64,000 bases of DNA from contig NZ_KQ031391.1 of assembly GCF_000966285.1 (NCBI RefSeq), positions 4,884,383 through 4,948,382 of the forward strand, read 5' to 3'. The translations under genes and the position numbers were made by a program. Of this stretch, positions 1 to 8,652 are shown piece after piece. The notes beneath the pieces were generated by a model. That model saw nothing but the letters and a program-made list of their open reading frames with translations, was not told the origin of the DNA and did no database searches. Source of the stretch: Pseudofrankia sp. DC12. Lineage in GTDB: Bacteria > Actinomycetota > Actinomycetes > Frankiales > Frankiaceae. How positions within the stretch are numbered: position 1 is the stretch's first letter; every line of letters begins with the position of its first letter.

Positions 1-19
1 CCAACTGGTGATCACATGG

Positions 20-1408
20 CTATGCGTTCGCTCCGCTGCCTTCCGCGGTGCCTGTACCTGTGCTCGGTCGCGGCCGGCCGAGCCAAGGGAGGAACAGCCC
101 GTCGGGATCCCATCTCGCGCGCAGGGCGTCGAGGCGACGGAGGTTCTCGTCGGTCACGAACCGGAACGGGCGGTTGATCAGATTCTCGTCGGCCAGCTGG
201 ATTCCGGTGGCGTACGGCTCCCAGGCTCGCATGTGGTCGGTCACCCAGCTCGTGTACCGGTGGTCATCGGCCGCGTCCGTCCAGGCCGCATACAGTCCGT
301 AATACAGCTCGTCTTCGATCGAATACGCCATCGGCGGGCGCTCGGGCTGTCCCTCGTACCCTCCCCAGTTGAACAACACCAGGTGCGACGGCGACGGCGG
401 CCAGGTCTCCAGCATGCTCGCGAAGTTCGGCCACAGGTCGTCGAAGCAGGCGTGCGTCCACATGTTGTCGGCCAAATATCGCTTGGCCTCGTCGTAGCGT
501 GCGTCGGTGCCGACCCGGCTCAACGTGGCGGTATCGGTGACCTCGTATAGCCGTGTCCCGATCAGGTGAGCCCGCGCGGGACAGGACTTGTAGATCGACA
601 GCTGCTCCCGGGCCTCCTCCTCGGTGTCAGTGAAGGCCGTCGCGTTGAGCGATAGGAGGGGCTCGCCGTTCGTCAGCGGATCCCGGTTACAGAGGAGATT
701 GATCTCCGTCGGCGTCGCACGGCTGACCTCGTGCACGAAGCTGTACACCTCTGGTGCGGCCGTGGCCGGCCAGAGATAGCCGCTGTTCATCGTGACCCGC
801 CTGCGCGGGTAGAACCTGACGAAGAACCTGGTCACGACGGCGAAGAAGCCGGGACCCGCGCCGCGGGCCGCCCAGAAAAGGTCCGAGTTCTGTGTCGCGT
901 CGGCGTGAACCCGCTCGCCGCTCGCCGTGACCACGTCGATGCCGGTGACCGACATGCAGGCCGGCCCGTAGTCCCGCCCGGCCCAGGCAAACCCGCCCTG
1001 CAGCAGGTAGCCGCCGAGGGAGACACCCGTACAGTGCCCCGTGGGGAAGAAAAGGCCCTCATCGGCCAGCATCGAGTCGAGTTCTGATCCTCTTATGCCG
1101 GGCTGGGCGGTGCCCGCCATCGCTTCCCTGCTGACCGTCACGTGCCGCAGGTTCGAGAGGTCGATCAGCACGGCACCGTCGCGCAGGTGCGACCCAGACC
1201 AGCTGTGGCCGCCGGAGCGGACCGAGATCCGCCGGCCCTCCCGCCTGGCGAGCCCCACCGCTTTGACGACATCGTCCTCGTTGTTCACCAGGACGATCAC
1301 CTCGGGATAACGGTCGGGCACCCCCGCGTGCCAGCAGGCCTCGCGGCGCCGGCTCTCATAGTGGTAGTCGCCGCGCCGCAGCACTCTGCCCTCGATCCGG
1401 GTCGACAT
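20..1408 (-). CDS. FAD-linked oxidoreductase, berberine-bridge type (VAO/PCMH fold)
   Basis: About 462 aa. The N-terminal half is the FAD-binding domain of the VAO/PCMH fold. It carries 'VRSGGHSWSG', whose His is the usual 8-alpha histidyl anchor of the flavin, and 'PTGHCTGVSLGG', whose Cys matches the second, 6-cysteinyl anchor of bicovalent enzymes. The C-terminus 'LRARWDPDGLF' is the BBE signature. The family oxidises sugars, alkaloids or polyketide intermediates with O2; the substrate here is unknown. I chose the ATG at 1408 because AGGAAGGG lies just upstream; a longer frame from 1453 has no such site. It is the last gene of a minus-strand run after the DAPG-hydrolase-like gene (114 bp gap). 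No signal peptide is evident. Family assignment is firm, substrate is open. Confidence 0.9.
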   Translation of the reverse strand: MSTRIEGRVLRRGDYHYESRRREACWHAGVPDRYPEVIVLVNNEDDVVKAVGLARREGRRISVRSGGHSWSGSHLRDGAVLIDLSNLRHVTVSREAMAGTAQPGIRGSELDSMLADEGLFFPTGHCTGVSLGGYLLQGGFAWAGRDYGPACMSVTGIDVVTASGERVHADATQNSDLFWAARGAGPGFFAVVTRFFVRFYPRRRVTMNSGYLWPATAAPEVYSFVHEVSRATPTEINLLCNRDPLTNGEPLLSLNATAFTDTEEEAREQLSIYKSCPARAHLIGTRLYEVTDTATLSRVGTDARYDEAKRYLADNMWTHACFDDLWPNFASMLETWPPSPSHLVLFNWGGYEGQPERPPMAYSIEDELYYGLYAAWTDAADDHRYTSWVTDHMRAWEPYATGIQLADENLINRPFRFVTDENLRRLDALRARWDPDGLFLPWLGRPRPSTGTGTAEGSGANA

Positions 1409-1522
1409 GTCATTTCCCTTCCTTCCGCCTCCGCGCGCGTCCAGGGCCGGCATCCGTGTCCGGCCCGTGCCCCCGGAGGTGCCCGAGCATGGCGGGTGGG
1501 CTGCCGGGCGCTTCGGCGGCGC

Positions 1523-2443
1523 TCACCGCGGGCCCGGTCCTCTCGGCCGGCCGCGAGTGGGCAGGCATGCCCTGTCGGGCTGGCTGACCTGTCTACGGCG
1601 GCCAAACTCGTCGAATATGTCCGGTAGAAACGTGGCGAGATGGCTCATCTCCTGTGAGCAATGCACGGCCATGGCGCGGGCCTGCACATCTCCGAGACGT
1701 GTCACACCTGCCGCGGCCGTTCTGAACTCGCCGGACGGTGGGGCCTGCCCGCGAGCCGCGACGTTCTGGCCGCCCATCCAGAAACGTGAACGCATCTCGG
1801 CACCTCCATTCACCAGGCGTACATGATGAACAAAATATCCCCAATCCAGGGGGAGCCGCGAGAATCCGACTCTCGCGCAGACCGCGGTCGCCTCATCGGG
1901 ATCGAGCCGGTCATGGGAGAAACCGAACGCCGCGGGCTCGGCGAAGTGGATCGCGAGTTCCCCGAGCGTGCTGCCGACATACTCGTCGACGAACGACGTG
2001 CTCCCGACGTACCTCGCACGGTATGATTCTTCCTCATCTGCCCCGCCTCCAGTGCTTTCCGCATACAGGTGGGCGCGCGGGTGCCACAACTTGTACCTCT
2101 GGGTCTCATTGCTGTGCCACCAGAACCACCAGTCCAGCATGGCTGGGGTCGCGCCGGGCATGCGGGTCAGCGTGGCGATGTGCATAGAGCCGTCGTCGGC
2201 GAGGCTATATCCGTTCTCGAGCTCCTGATAACCCGCGTCGCTCAACGTCCCCACGTTGTCCAAGCTCAGGCACAACGGGGACGCCTGGGGGCCGAGGCCG
2301 AGCGCCGCCCCGACGTCGTCCGGCAGTGACGTCATTACCGGGTTCCAATACTTGGCGTACCATCTGCCGTCGAGTTCGCCGGGTCGCAGCCCAAGGTGCG
2401 GCCGGCGAACGGGATCTGGTCGTTGTCCGGGTCCCTCGGTCAT
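1523..2443 (-). CDS. DAPG hydrolase (PhlG)-like protein
   Basis: 306 aa, resembling the DAPG_hydrolase family (PhlG), zinc enzymes that cleave a carbon-carbon bond to remove an acetyl group from 2,4-diacetylphloroglucinol. Supporting segments are 'WWFWWHSNETQRYKLWHP' near residue 107, 'LAIHFAEPAAFGF' and 'CSQEMSHLATFLPDIFDEF'. Their His and Glu residues could supply the metal ligands, but I assign them by pattern, not alignment. The start ATG at 2443 has a clear GGAGG 8 bases upstream. It begins 15 bp after the lipase stop, so the two are probably co-transcribed, with the FAD oxidase following. The last ~25 residues are Arg/Pro-rich and may be a non-conserved tail. No polyketide synthase is visible in the window, so the natural substrate is unknown. 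Confidence 0.75.
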   Translation of the reverse strand: MTEGPGQRPDPVRRPHLGLRPGELDGRWYAKYWNPVMTSLPDDVGAALGLGPQASPLCLSLDNVGTLSDAGYQELENGYSLADDGSMHIATLTRMPGATPAMLDWWFWWHSNETQRYKLWHPRAHLYAESTGGGADEEESYRARYVGSTSFVDEYVGSTLGELAIHFAEPAAFGFSHDRLDPDEATAVCARVGFSRLPLDWGYFVHHVRLVNGGAEMRSRFWMGGQNVAARGQAPPSGEFRTAAAGVTRLGDVQARAMAVHCSQEMSHLATFLPDIFDEFGRRRQVSQPDRACLPTRGRPRGPGPR

Positions 2444-2458
2444 GCCCGTCCTCCATTT

Positions 2459-3748
2459 TCACCCGAGCGAGAAGAGTGTCTTCAACCGTGCCTCGACCAG
2501 CGGCAGAGCGGCCGTGGGAACGTCGTAGTGACCCGCGCCAGCCAGTACGGCGAGGTTGATGTCGTTCCCGTTGGTCAGCATTTTGTTCACGACGTCGTAG
2601 GTGACGGAGGCGGGGCTGGTGATGTCGTCGGTGCCGAACAGCCAGAGGATCGGGCCGGGCAGCGTCGAGCTCTCCAGCCTGCCCTGGTTGTCCGTGAAGA
2701 ACCGGCTGTTCTCCGGCAGCGAGTTCGGTGCGTCGCCGCGGACGCCCGGATAGGTGCCCAGCCGGTGGGAGGGGGAGGCCCTCAGATAGTCGACGATATC
2801 CTTCCGCACCATCGCGTTCAGGTCATCCAGGCACGTCTGACTATTCTGCTGGTAGAACTTGAGCATGTTCGGGCCGTAGACCTGGACAGGGTCGACGCCG
2901 TAGCCCGCGTGACGTTCGGTCTCCGTGAAGTAGATGGTCTCCGCGTTGGCGAACACGAGCTGGTCGATCTCGTGTTCCGTCGGTGTGCTGCCGGGCCGAG
3001 AGGCGTCTGCGATGTCACGCCACAGGACTTTGTTCATCGCCGGGATGTCCGGCACCGGGGCGAACGTGACGGTGCCGCGATAGTCCAGCGCCGGATCGGC
3101 CTTCTCGGCCACGCCCGAGTAGTAGGCGGCGGCGAGAGCCGCGAATCCGCCTTCCGACCACCCCGCCGCGACCCACTGCCCGGACAGCCTCGTGCCAGGA
3201 TCCCGCTGGGCGGCGACCACCGCGAAGACCATGGAGCTGCCTTCGCTGGACAGGTCGTAGTAGCCGTGCCCCGGCCGGACGCCGGCGGACACAGGGCCAA
3301 GGCCCTCGTAGTCCGGCGCGATGACGGCGACACCCATCCTCAGGACGGCGGCGAGCAGGGTGTCGGTGTGCCCGTCCACCCAGGTGCCGTTCTCCTGGAG
3401 CCGCACGCTCGGCGCGCACTTGGGCGCCCAGCCCACGGTCCCGTGGCCCCAGACGAGGACCGGCCAGCCGCCCGCCGGCGGCGGTCCCTTGGGAGTGAAC
3501 AGCATGGCCGTCGCATTGATCTCGCTGCCGCGGATACCCGGCATGCGATAGATGAGAAGATTTCCGTCGGCCACGGCGGACAGCTGTGTGGGAACCATCC
3601 GCAGGGGGCTGGGAACGCCGACCAGATCCCCGTAGCCGGGCGGGGATCCAGGCCCGTCGGACCTCGCCGGAGAAGCGAGGAGGACGCCCGAGAAGAATGC
3701 CAACAGCAGGAATACCGGGGCCGAACGGCGCGGCACTGCGTCGATCAT
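2459..3748 (-). CDS. Secreted lipase-family alpha/beta hydrolase
   Basis: 429 aa from the ATG at 3748. The start is decided by AGGAGAAGG about 12 bases upstream and by the signal peptide that follows: basic 'PRR', hydrophobic 'APVFLLLAFFSGVLLA', then 'SPARS'. The mature part looks like the secretory lipase (LIP) family: oxyanion region 'LVWGHGTVG', nucleophile elbow 'AGWSEGG' (catalytic Ser), and a C-terminal 'GAGHYD' that should hold the catalytic His. The Asp is likely in 'LWLFGTDDITSP'. It probably acts outside the cell on esters or lipids. It is first in the operon with the DAPG-hydrolase-like and FAD-oxidase genes. A longer open frame to 4024 exists but encodes a low-complexity Arg/Gln stretch and is not used. 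Confidence 0.88.
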   Translation of the reverse strand: MIDAVPRRSAPVFLLLAFFSGVLLASPARSDGPGSPPGYGDLVGVPSPLRMVPTQLSAVADGNLLIYRMPGIRGSEINATAMLFTPKGPPPAGGWPVLVWGHGTVGWAPKCAPSVRLQENGTWVDGHTDTLLAAVLRMGVAVIAPDYEGLGPVSAGVRPGHGYYDLSSEGSSMVFAVVAAQRDPGTRLSGQWVAAGWSEGGFAALAAAYYSGVAEKADPALDYRGTVTFAPVPDIPAMNKVLWRDIADASRPGSTPTEHEIDQLVFANAETIYFTETERHAGYGVDPVQVYGPNMLKFYQQNSQTCLDDLNAMVRKDIVDYLRASPSHRLGTYPGVRGDAPNSLPENSRFFTDNQGRLESSTLPGPILWLFGTDDITSPASVTYDVVNKMLTNGNDINLAVLAGAGHYDVPTAALPLVEARLKTLFSLG

Positions 3749-3949
3749 GCTCAGAACCCACCTTCTCCTACCTTGGGAAACTCGCCTGGCTGGAAGGGCG
3801 GCGGCTGCCGACCTGACGCTGCCCGGCAACGGTAGGAGATGGGGCTGGCTCGCGCAGAGGGAACGCCGGCCCGGTGGGGAAGGGGGCCGGCGCCCGTGGC
3901 GTTCGCGGATTACCAGATGAGATCTATCTCGACGGGCTGTGCGGTATGC

Positions 3950-3984
<35 letters not shown>

Positions 3985-4019
3985 GAGCTGGGCCGGGCTG
4001 GCCGGCCAGGACGAGTGCC

Positions 4020-4217
4020 CACACTGGTGGCGGCGACCGCGAGCTGTTCGTGGCGCGCGGCTTCGACGCGACGACGATCCAGGCCGTCGCCGCGCACTCC
4101 GGCGTCCACGCCTCCGCGATCTACCGTCGCTGGAGCTCACGGATCGAGCTGGTCGAGGAAGCCACGTTCCCTGGCTTCAGCCCGCTCGTCAGCGATGATC
4201 GCGGTCGCGCCGGGTGA
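4020..4217 (+). pseudogene. TetR-family regulator remnant (HTH only)
   Basis: Translating from 4041 gives 'ELFVARGFDATTIQAVAAHS', then 'GVHASAIYRRWSSRIELVEE', then a stop at 4215. This is the classic TetR helix-turn-helix (GF..TT...A...GV....Y..W). It lacks a start codon and helix 1 at the front and the whole ligand-binding domain at the back. It is therefore a fragment, not a functional regulator. It sits directly upstream of the DGPF/sigma pair. A full TetR gene may once have stood here and been reduced by deletion; the hexanucleotide tract lies about 60 bp before it. Confidence 0.75.
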
Positions 4218-4320
4218 ACAAGCCGGCGGAGTTTGCGACGGCCTTCGCCGCCCGGTCGATTCGCGCGCGCCCCGCTCGTCACTGGGGTGTCAGCATCGAA
4301 CGGACCCGAGAGGACGTCTC

Positions 4321-4701
4321 ATGCGTTACACGATCTTGCTGCACTACCCGGAGCTGATGGCGGCCGGAGAGCTCGACGAGGCCACCCTCCAGGAGGGCAT
4401 GGCGGCCTTCCACCGGTACGCCGACGACCTCGACGCGGCGGGCGTGCTGATCTCCGCCGAGGTGCTCGCGGACTCGTCGGCGACCACCACAGTGCGCAGC
4501 GTCGACGGCGAGTTCCGCATCCAGGACGGCCCCTTCGCCGACACCAAGGAGCAGCTCGCCGGCACGTTCGTGATCGACGTCGCCGACCTGGACGCGGCGC
4601 TGGGGTGGGCGAAGCAGGCGCCCTCGGTCGCGTGGGGGCCGGTCGAGGTACGGCCTGGGATGACCCACTGGCAGGACGGCGCCTGGAAGCGGGGGCAGTG
4701 A
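4321..4701 (+). CDS. YCII/DGPF-domain protein
   Basis: 126 aa single-domain YCII-related protein with the eponymous 'QDGPFADTKEQL' motif, flanked by the usual 'MRYTILLHYPE' start and a C-terminal 'EVRPGM'. DGPF proteins are small dimeric alpha-beta folds whose role is unclear. Genomically they accompany ECF42 sigma factors, which is exactly the arrangement here: the sigma gene starts 12 bp after this stop. ATG at 4321 is preceded by GAGAGGACG. The pair should form one transcript. I infer a role in sigma signalling from context only. Confidence 0.9.
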   Translation: MRYTILLHYPELMAAGELDEATLQEGMAAFHRYADDLDAAGVLISAEVLADSSATTTVRSVDGEFRIQDGPFADTKEQLAGTFVIDVADLDAALGWAKQAPSVAWGPVEVRPGMTHWQDGAWKRGQ

Positions 4702-4713
4702 CAGGTCCCTTCC

Positions 4714-5814
4714 GTGCGCGCCCCTGACGAGGTCCGCGCCGCCGCCGAGAGCGCGGCGCGGACCTCCTACGGGCGGCTGCTCGCGTTGCTCGCCGCGCCG
4801 ACCCGGGACATCGAGCTCGCGCAGGACGCCCTCGCCGACGCGTTCGAGCAGGCGCTGCGCACCTGGCCGGCCGTCGGTATCCCCGCCAATCCCGAAGGGT
4901 GGTTGCTCACCGTGGCCCGCAACCGGCAGCGCGACGTGTTCAAGTCGGCAGCCCACCGCAGGTCCTGGCCGCTGGCAGAGCCGGCCGACGTCGACCGCGC
5001 CGCCGCGGTCGACCCGGTGGCCGCGGTCGATCCGGACGCGATCCCCGACAAGCGCCTGGAACTGCTGTTCGCCTGTGCCCACCCAGCGATCGCGCCCGAG
5101 GCGCGGACCCCGCTGATGCTCCACACCGTGCTCGGCTTTGACGCGGCCGGCATCGCTGCCGCTTTCCGCGTCCGCCCGGCCACGATGGCGCAGCGCCTGG
5201 TCCGGGCGAAGCGCCGCATCCGCGCGGCCGGCATACCGTTCGCCGTGCCGACCCGCGCGGACCTGCCCGAACGGCTGGGCTTCGTCCTGGAGGCGATCTA
5301 CGGCGCCTACACGATCGACTGGGAGTCGCTCGGCGCTCCTGATGCCCAGGGCGAGTCGCTCGCCGCGGAGTCGCTCTATCTCGCCGTCACCGTCGCGGCG
5401 CTGCTGACGGCCGAGCCTGAGGCCTGGGGACTCGCCGCGCTCATCGCGCTTTCCTCGTCCCGCGCCTCCGCGCGCTGGCTGGACGGCGTGTTCGTGCCGT
5501 TCGCCCAACAGGACCCCTGGCGGTGGGACCCGGCCCTCATCCGCGAGGGCGAGGCCTACCTGCGCCGCGCCCATGCGCTCGGGGCCCCGGCTGGCCGGTT
5601 CCAGCTCGAGGCCGCGATCCAGTCGGTCCACACCGACCGCCGCCGTAGCGGCACTACCGACCACGACGCCCTGCTCCGGCTCTACCGGGCGCTCGTGAAC
5701 GTCGCGCCGACCCAGGGCGCCCGCGACGCCCTCGCCGCCGTCGAGAGCGACCTCGCCCGAAAAGGCCCCCGGGCCGTCGGCGAGGCGCCTGGTGCCAGCA
5801 GCTTCGAAGGCTGA
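4714..5814 (+). CDS. ECF42-type RNA polymerase sigma factor with C-terminal helical extension
   Basis: 366 aa from a GTG start. The sigma2 region runs to about residue 85 ('AQDALADAFEQALRTWPA', 'PEGWLLTVARNRQRDVFKS'). The sigma4 region lies at about 120-175 ('RVRPATMAQRLVRAKRRIRA'). A ~190-residue C-terminal extension (DUF6596/TPR-like) follows, with 'LPERLGFVLEAIYGAYT' and 'REGEAYLRRAHALGAPAGRF'. ECF42 factors have no classic membrane anti-sigma factor; the C-terminal domain is thought to control them. This fits the neighbouring DGPF gene and the absence of an anti-sigma gene. Length and motif order are normal, so the gene looks intact. Confidence 0.92.
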   Translation: MRAPDEVRAAAESAARTSYGRLLALLAAPTRDIELAQDALADAFEQALRTWPAVGIPANPEGWLLTVARNRQRDVFKSAAHRRSWPLAEPADVDRAAAVDPVAAVDPDAIPDKRLELLFACAHPAIAPEARTPLMLHTVLGFDAAGIAAAFRVRPATMAQRLVRAKRRIRAAGIPFAVPTRADLPERLGFVLEAIYGAYTIDWESLGAPDAQGESLAAESLYLAVTVAALLTAEPEAWGLAALIALSSSRASARWLDGVFVPFAQQDPWRWDPALIREGEAYLRRAHALGAPAGRFQLEAAIQSVHTDRRRSGTTDHDALLRLYRALVNVAPTQGARDALAAVESDLARKGPRAVGEAPGASSFEG

Positions 5815-6162
5815 CCACCGGTCGCCGAAGCGACACTGCTCTACAGCCGGGGCACAGGGTTCTCATAGAGAACGCTCAGGCCGTTCCGCCAGGCTCCAGG
5901 CAACAGAATCTGAGCGGCAGAGGAGAGCAGATGGCTGGCTGGTGGCGGACCGGGGCCACGAGGGCGGCGCGGCCCGCCACGACGATCAACGGCCGGCGGC
6001 CGGCGGACCCACGCCACGACGGCCGCCGCTCTGGCCGAACCGCGCCAACCTGTGCCAAAGGCCCGCAAACGGCTGTAAAGCGCGTTGCGGCCCGGTCACG
6101 ATGCACACGGCACGGACTATTAAGACCTACGCCGAGAGCCCGCTCAGGAGGCCCCGCCGGCC
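5815..6162. other. Intergenic, no gene supported
   Basis: 348 bp after the sigma gene. Open frames exist on both strands but are Arg/Pro/Gly-rich with no recognisable domain. I see no hairpin terminator directly after 5814. Confidence 0.6.
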
Positions 6163-6747
6163 ATGACGACGACCCCCGCCCGACCCACCCCGCCCGCGAT
6201 CCCGCCCACCTTCTACGACCGCATCAAACGCGACATCCGCGCACTCATGCGCGCGGGAGACCCCACTCCCGCCGGTCTCCTGCGCGTCGCGCCGTGCCTA
6301 TTGGCCGCGCTCACGAGCCGGGCCACCCGCGCGACCGCGCCCGCCGGGATCGCGATCATCGAGTCGGCCATTGGCGGGCTCCCCGAGGCCCCCGCTACCG
6401 CCATGCGGGTCCTGCTCGGTTCGGCCAGCCGATCCGCACCACCACGCTGACCGACCGGCGCATTCTCGCCGCCGACGCCTACAACGTCGGCTACGAGCGC
6501 TTCCGGGAAGCTCGAAGCGTGGGAGGACCAGGCCGTGGAAGCGCTCGTGTTCGCGCTCGCGGATCGGGCCGACCCCAACGCGACCATGCCCACACCCCCC
6601 GAACGGCTCAAGGCCCGGCTACGGACACCCCCGCCACCCATCAGCGCCTACAAGCCCATCAGCGTCTACAGGACCCGCACCCGCCGCCCGACCCAACCCA
6701 GCTCGACCGACCACGCCCGTCCTGACCAGCGCTTGCGCGACCGCTAA
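6163..6747 (+). pseudogene. Unrecognised gene broken by two apparent frameshifts
   Basis: Three consecutive reading frames read like one soluble protein. From ATG 6163, 'TFYDRIKRDIRALMRAGDPT' runs to about 6420 and ends in 'MRVLLGS'. A second frame continues 'QPIRTTTLTDRRILAADAYN' and 'VGYERFRE' to about 6510. A third frame resumes 'KLEAWEDQAVEALVFALADR' and ends at the TAA before 6748. Residue composition is protein-like in each segment only in the chosen frame, and a strong terminator follows 32 bp later. The start is preceded by CAGGAGG. I do not recognise the family. It could be a decayed gene or contain sequencing errors. Confidence 0.45.
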
Positions 6748-6779
6748 CTCAAGCAAGCACCCACCGCACAACGACCGAC

Positions 6780-6807
6780 AGCCCCCCGGGACGAAACCCG
6801 GGGGGCT
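6780..6807. terminator. Rho-independent-type hairpin
   Basis: Perfect 11-bp stem (AGCCCCCCGGG / CCCGGGGGGCT) with a 6-nt loop. No long T-run follows, as is usual in actinomycetes. It lies between the end of the frameshifted gene and the end of the convergent minus-strand gene, so it can serve both. Confidence 0.85.
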
Positions 6808-6908
6808 GATCCGCGGTGCAAGGACCCAACCGCGCCAGCTACGGCGGTCGGGCCACGCTCCCCCGGGGACGGTCGCCGATCGGTGGGCCGCGCGGCGGGG
6901 TGAGGGTG

Positions 6909-7367
6909 CTATGCCGGGCGCGTCCGCGAGCGGGGACGCTCGCTGCCCCAGCGGCGCGACGCGACATGGGCGGACACCCCGACACGTGCGCCTATCTGTG
7001 TCCAGGTCGCTCCGGCCGCGCGCCATCCGGCGACCGTGGCGGCTGGCACGTCCTGGGGCCGTATGGCGGCGGGTTGCTGGCTCAGGAAGTCGATCAGTAG
7101 AACGGCGGCGCCGTGCCGGTTCGCGTGCCGGCCCCGCGCCGTAAGCGATCCCGCGCCGAATGCCTCCCACCCCGCCCGGCTACACAGCCCGTAGGCAGGG
7201 CGCAGCCGCCCGATCAGAGTCCCGTGCAACCAGACCGTCCAGCCGCCGCCGTCGGTCCGGATGAACTCCGGGACCGCGCCGGCCGGAGCCGTGCGTACCG
7301 CGTTCACGGCCGCCGCGAACGCGCGTCGGTCCCCCCGGACAGCATCCACGACACTTGCGGTCGCCAC
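6909..7367 (-). CDS. Hypothetical protein with C-terminal HTH-like segment
   Basis: About 150 aa; start uncertain (GTG at 7367 or 7349). Readable segments are 'EFIRTDGGGWTVWLHGTLIG', 'RPAYGLCSRAGWEAFG' and a C-terminal 'TVAGWRAAGATWTQIGARVG' followed by 'VSAHVASRRWG'. The last has the spacing of a helix-turn-helix ('W.QIG..VGVS...A'). The open frame continues upstream under the kinase-like gene, but that part is Arg-rich shadow. No family recognised. Its expected upstream region coincides with repeat copy A (7506-7574), which on this strand contains TTGACA. Confidence 0.45.
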   Translation of the reverse strand: MATASVVDAVRGDRRAFAAAVNAVRTAPAGAVPEFIRTDGGGWTVWLHGTLIGRLRPAYGLCSRAGWEAFGAGSLTARGRHANRHGAAVLLIDFLSQQPAAIRPQDVPAATVAGWRAAGATWTQIGARVGVSAHVASRRWGSERPRSRTRPA

Positions 7368-7505
7368 GTTACGATCATCCACCGTCGCGGCCCCGTCGCC
7401 GCAGGCATCAACGGCGGTCGTCTCGTTACGATCGCCCGTTGCCCTGCCCGCCTCGCGCGAGCCGCCCCGACGCGCCGGCGCCCCACGGCCCGCGTCGATC
7501 GATGC

Positions 7506-7574
7506 TCCTATGGATGTCAAGCAGCCAAAGGAAGATCCTTTGGTGGGATGGGGGCAGAGAGGATCGTGTAGATC
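7506..7574. repeat. 69-bp direct repeat, copy A
   Basis: 69 bp matching copy B at 8261-8329 without gaps, 56 of 69 positions identical by my count. It contains the inverted repeat CCAAAGGA-AGA-TCCTTTGG at 7521-7539. It ends 12 bp before the start of the kinase-like gene and is followed by the palindrome GTAGATCTAC. The two copies bracket that single gene. Confidence 0.8.
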
Positions 7575-7586
7575 TACGCTTGTCGG

Positions 7587-8225
7587 GTGCGACACCGGCC
7601 GATCATTGCTCTGCTCGGGGTGGACGGGTCGGGCAAGACGACCCAGGCCAGACGACTCGCGGCCTGGTTGAACGGGCAGGGCGCGCCGGCCCGCTACTTC
7701 GAGAACGCCGGCGGTCGCCCGATCTGGGATGCGCTGGCGAGACTGCTCGGCCGCACGGATGGGCGGGCGCTGTTCGGCTGCCGCGCCTACGTCGTGGTCG
7801 AGGCATCCATGCGCTGGGTGGCGGTCAGCCGGGCGCTCACGCTGTCCCGGCTGACCGGCCGCGTCGCGGTGATGGACCGCTATGCCTACTGCCAGTATGC
7901 GATCATGCGTGCCCGCGGCGATCGCGGCGAACGTCGAGTGCGTGCCGCGTTCCGCCGGTTCCCTGCGCCTGACCTGGTCTGCTATCTGTCCGTCCCGGCC
8001 GGGCTCGCACAGCGACGGGTGGAGCAACGCGGACGCGACCGTGAGGAACTCGATTACCTCGTCGCCTTCGACGAGGCGTACCGCTCCATGCCGGAGGCAT
8101 CGTCGTTCGTCGTGGTCTCGGCCGAGGGGTCATGCGAGGAGGTCCAAACGGCCTTGCGGGCGACCGTCCTACCGGCGCTCGCCCAGTTCCGGGTGGACGG
8201 CGGGCCGCGGTCCAGGCTCGACTGA
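7587..8225 (+). CDS. Thymidylate-kinase-like P-loop kinase
   Basis: 212 aa from GTG. Walker A is 'IALLGVDGSGKTTQARRL' at residues 6-23, exactly the dTMP kinase form. The 'DRY' motif is in 'GRVAVMDRYAYCQYAIM', and the lid-like region is 'AQRRVEQRGRDREELDY'. The length (about 210 aa) is normal for dTMP kinases. The family transfers phosphate from ATP to dTMP; many actinobacterial paralogues in accessory regions act on unknown nucleotides or sugars. A housekeeping Tmk elsewhere is likely, so I read this as an accessory copy. It stands alone between two 69-bp direct repeats and was perhaps acquired as a unit. Confidence 0.85.
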   Translation: MRHRPIIALLGVDGSGKTTQARRLAAWLNGQGAPARYFENAGGRPIWDALARLLGRTDGRALFGCRAYVVVEASMRWVAVSRALTLSRLTGRVAVMDRYAYCQYAIMRARGDRGERRVRAAFRRFPAPDLVCYLSVPAGLAQRRVEQRGRDREELDYLVAFDEAYRSMPEASSFVVVSAEGSCEEVQTALRATVLPALAQFRVDGGPRSRLD

Positions 8226-8260
8226 GCGGGCACCGACCTCGCCACCGCACGGTGTTCAGT

Positions 8261-8329
8261 CCTGTGGATATCAAGCAGCCAAAGGGAGATCCTCTGCCGG
8301 GGCAGGGGTGGTGAGGATTGTGTAGATCG
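8261..8329. repeat. 69-bp direct repeat, copy B
   Basis: Second copy of the element at 7506-7574, in the same orientation and of the same length, 36 bp after the kinase-like gene's stop. The inner inverted repeat is imperfect here. Followed at 8337-8353 by a perfect dyad CCGTAG-ATCGA-CTACGG. Confidence 0.8.
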
Positions 8330-8652
8330 TTTGATCCGTAGATCGACTACGGTGTGTGTTGCTTACCGGGTCGTTCGCGTCGGGCTCTCTGACCAGGTGT
8401 TTTCGCTGTTCAGAGGGACAAGTGGTCGTCAGCCGGTGCCTCGGCCGGCGCGGGGTTGGCTACGGAGGGTGTCCGGAATGGTCCGGCTGTCTTCGGTGGT
8501 GTCCGGGTGTCTGTCGACGCGGCGTCGATGCGATCACGGCCTGCGGGCTCATGTCCGGGCTCTGGGACCGTCCAGCGATGGGCCGCCCGAACCGAGGCGT
8601 CAGCGCCGGCCAGAGAGGTCGTAGCGGTAATCTTCCAGAGTCGTACGACGAG
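8330..8652. other. Intergenic, no gene supported
   Basis: Between repeat copy B and the Imm26-like gene. Apart from the small dyad at 8337-8353 I see no gene or promoter I can defend. Confidence 0.5.
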
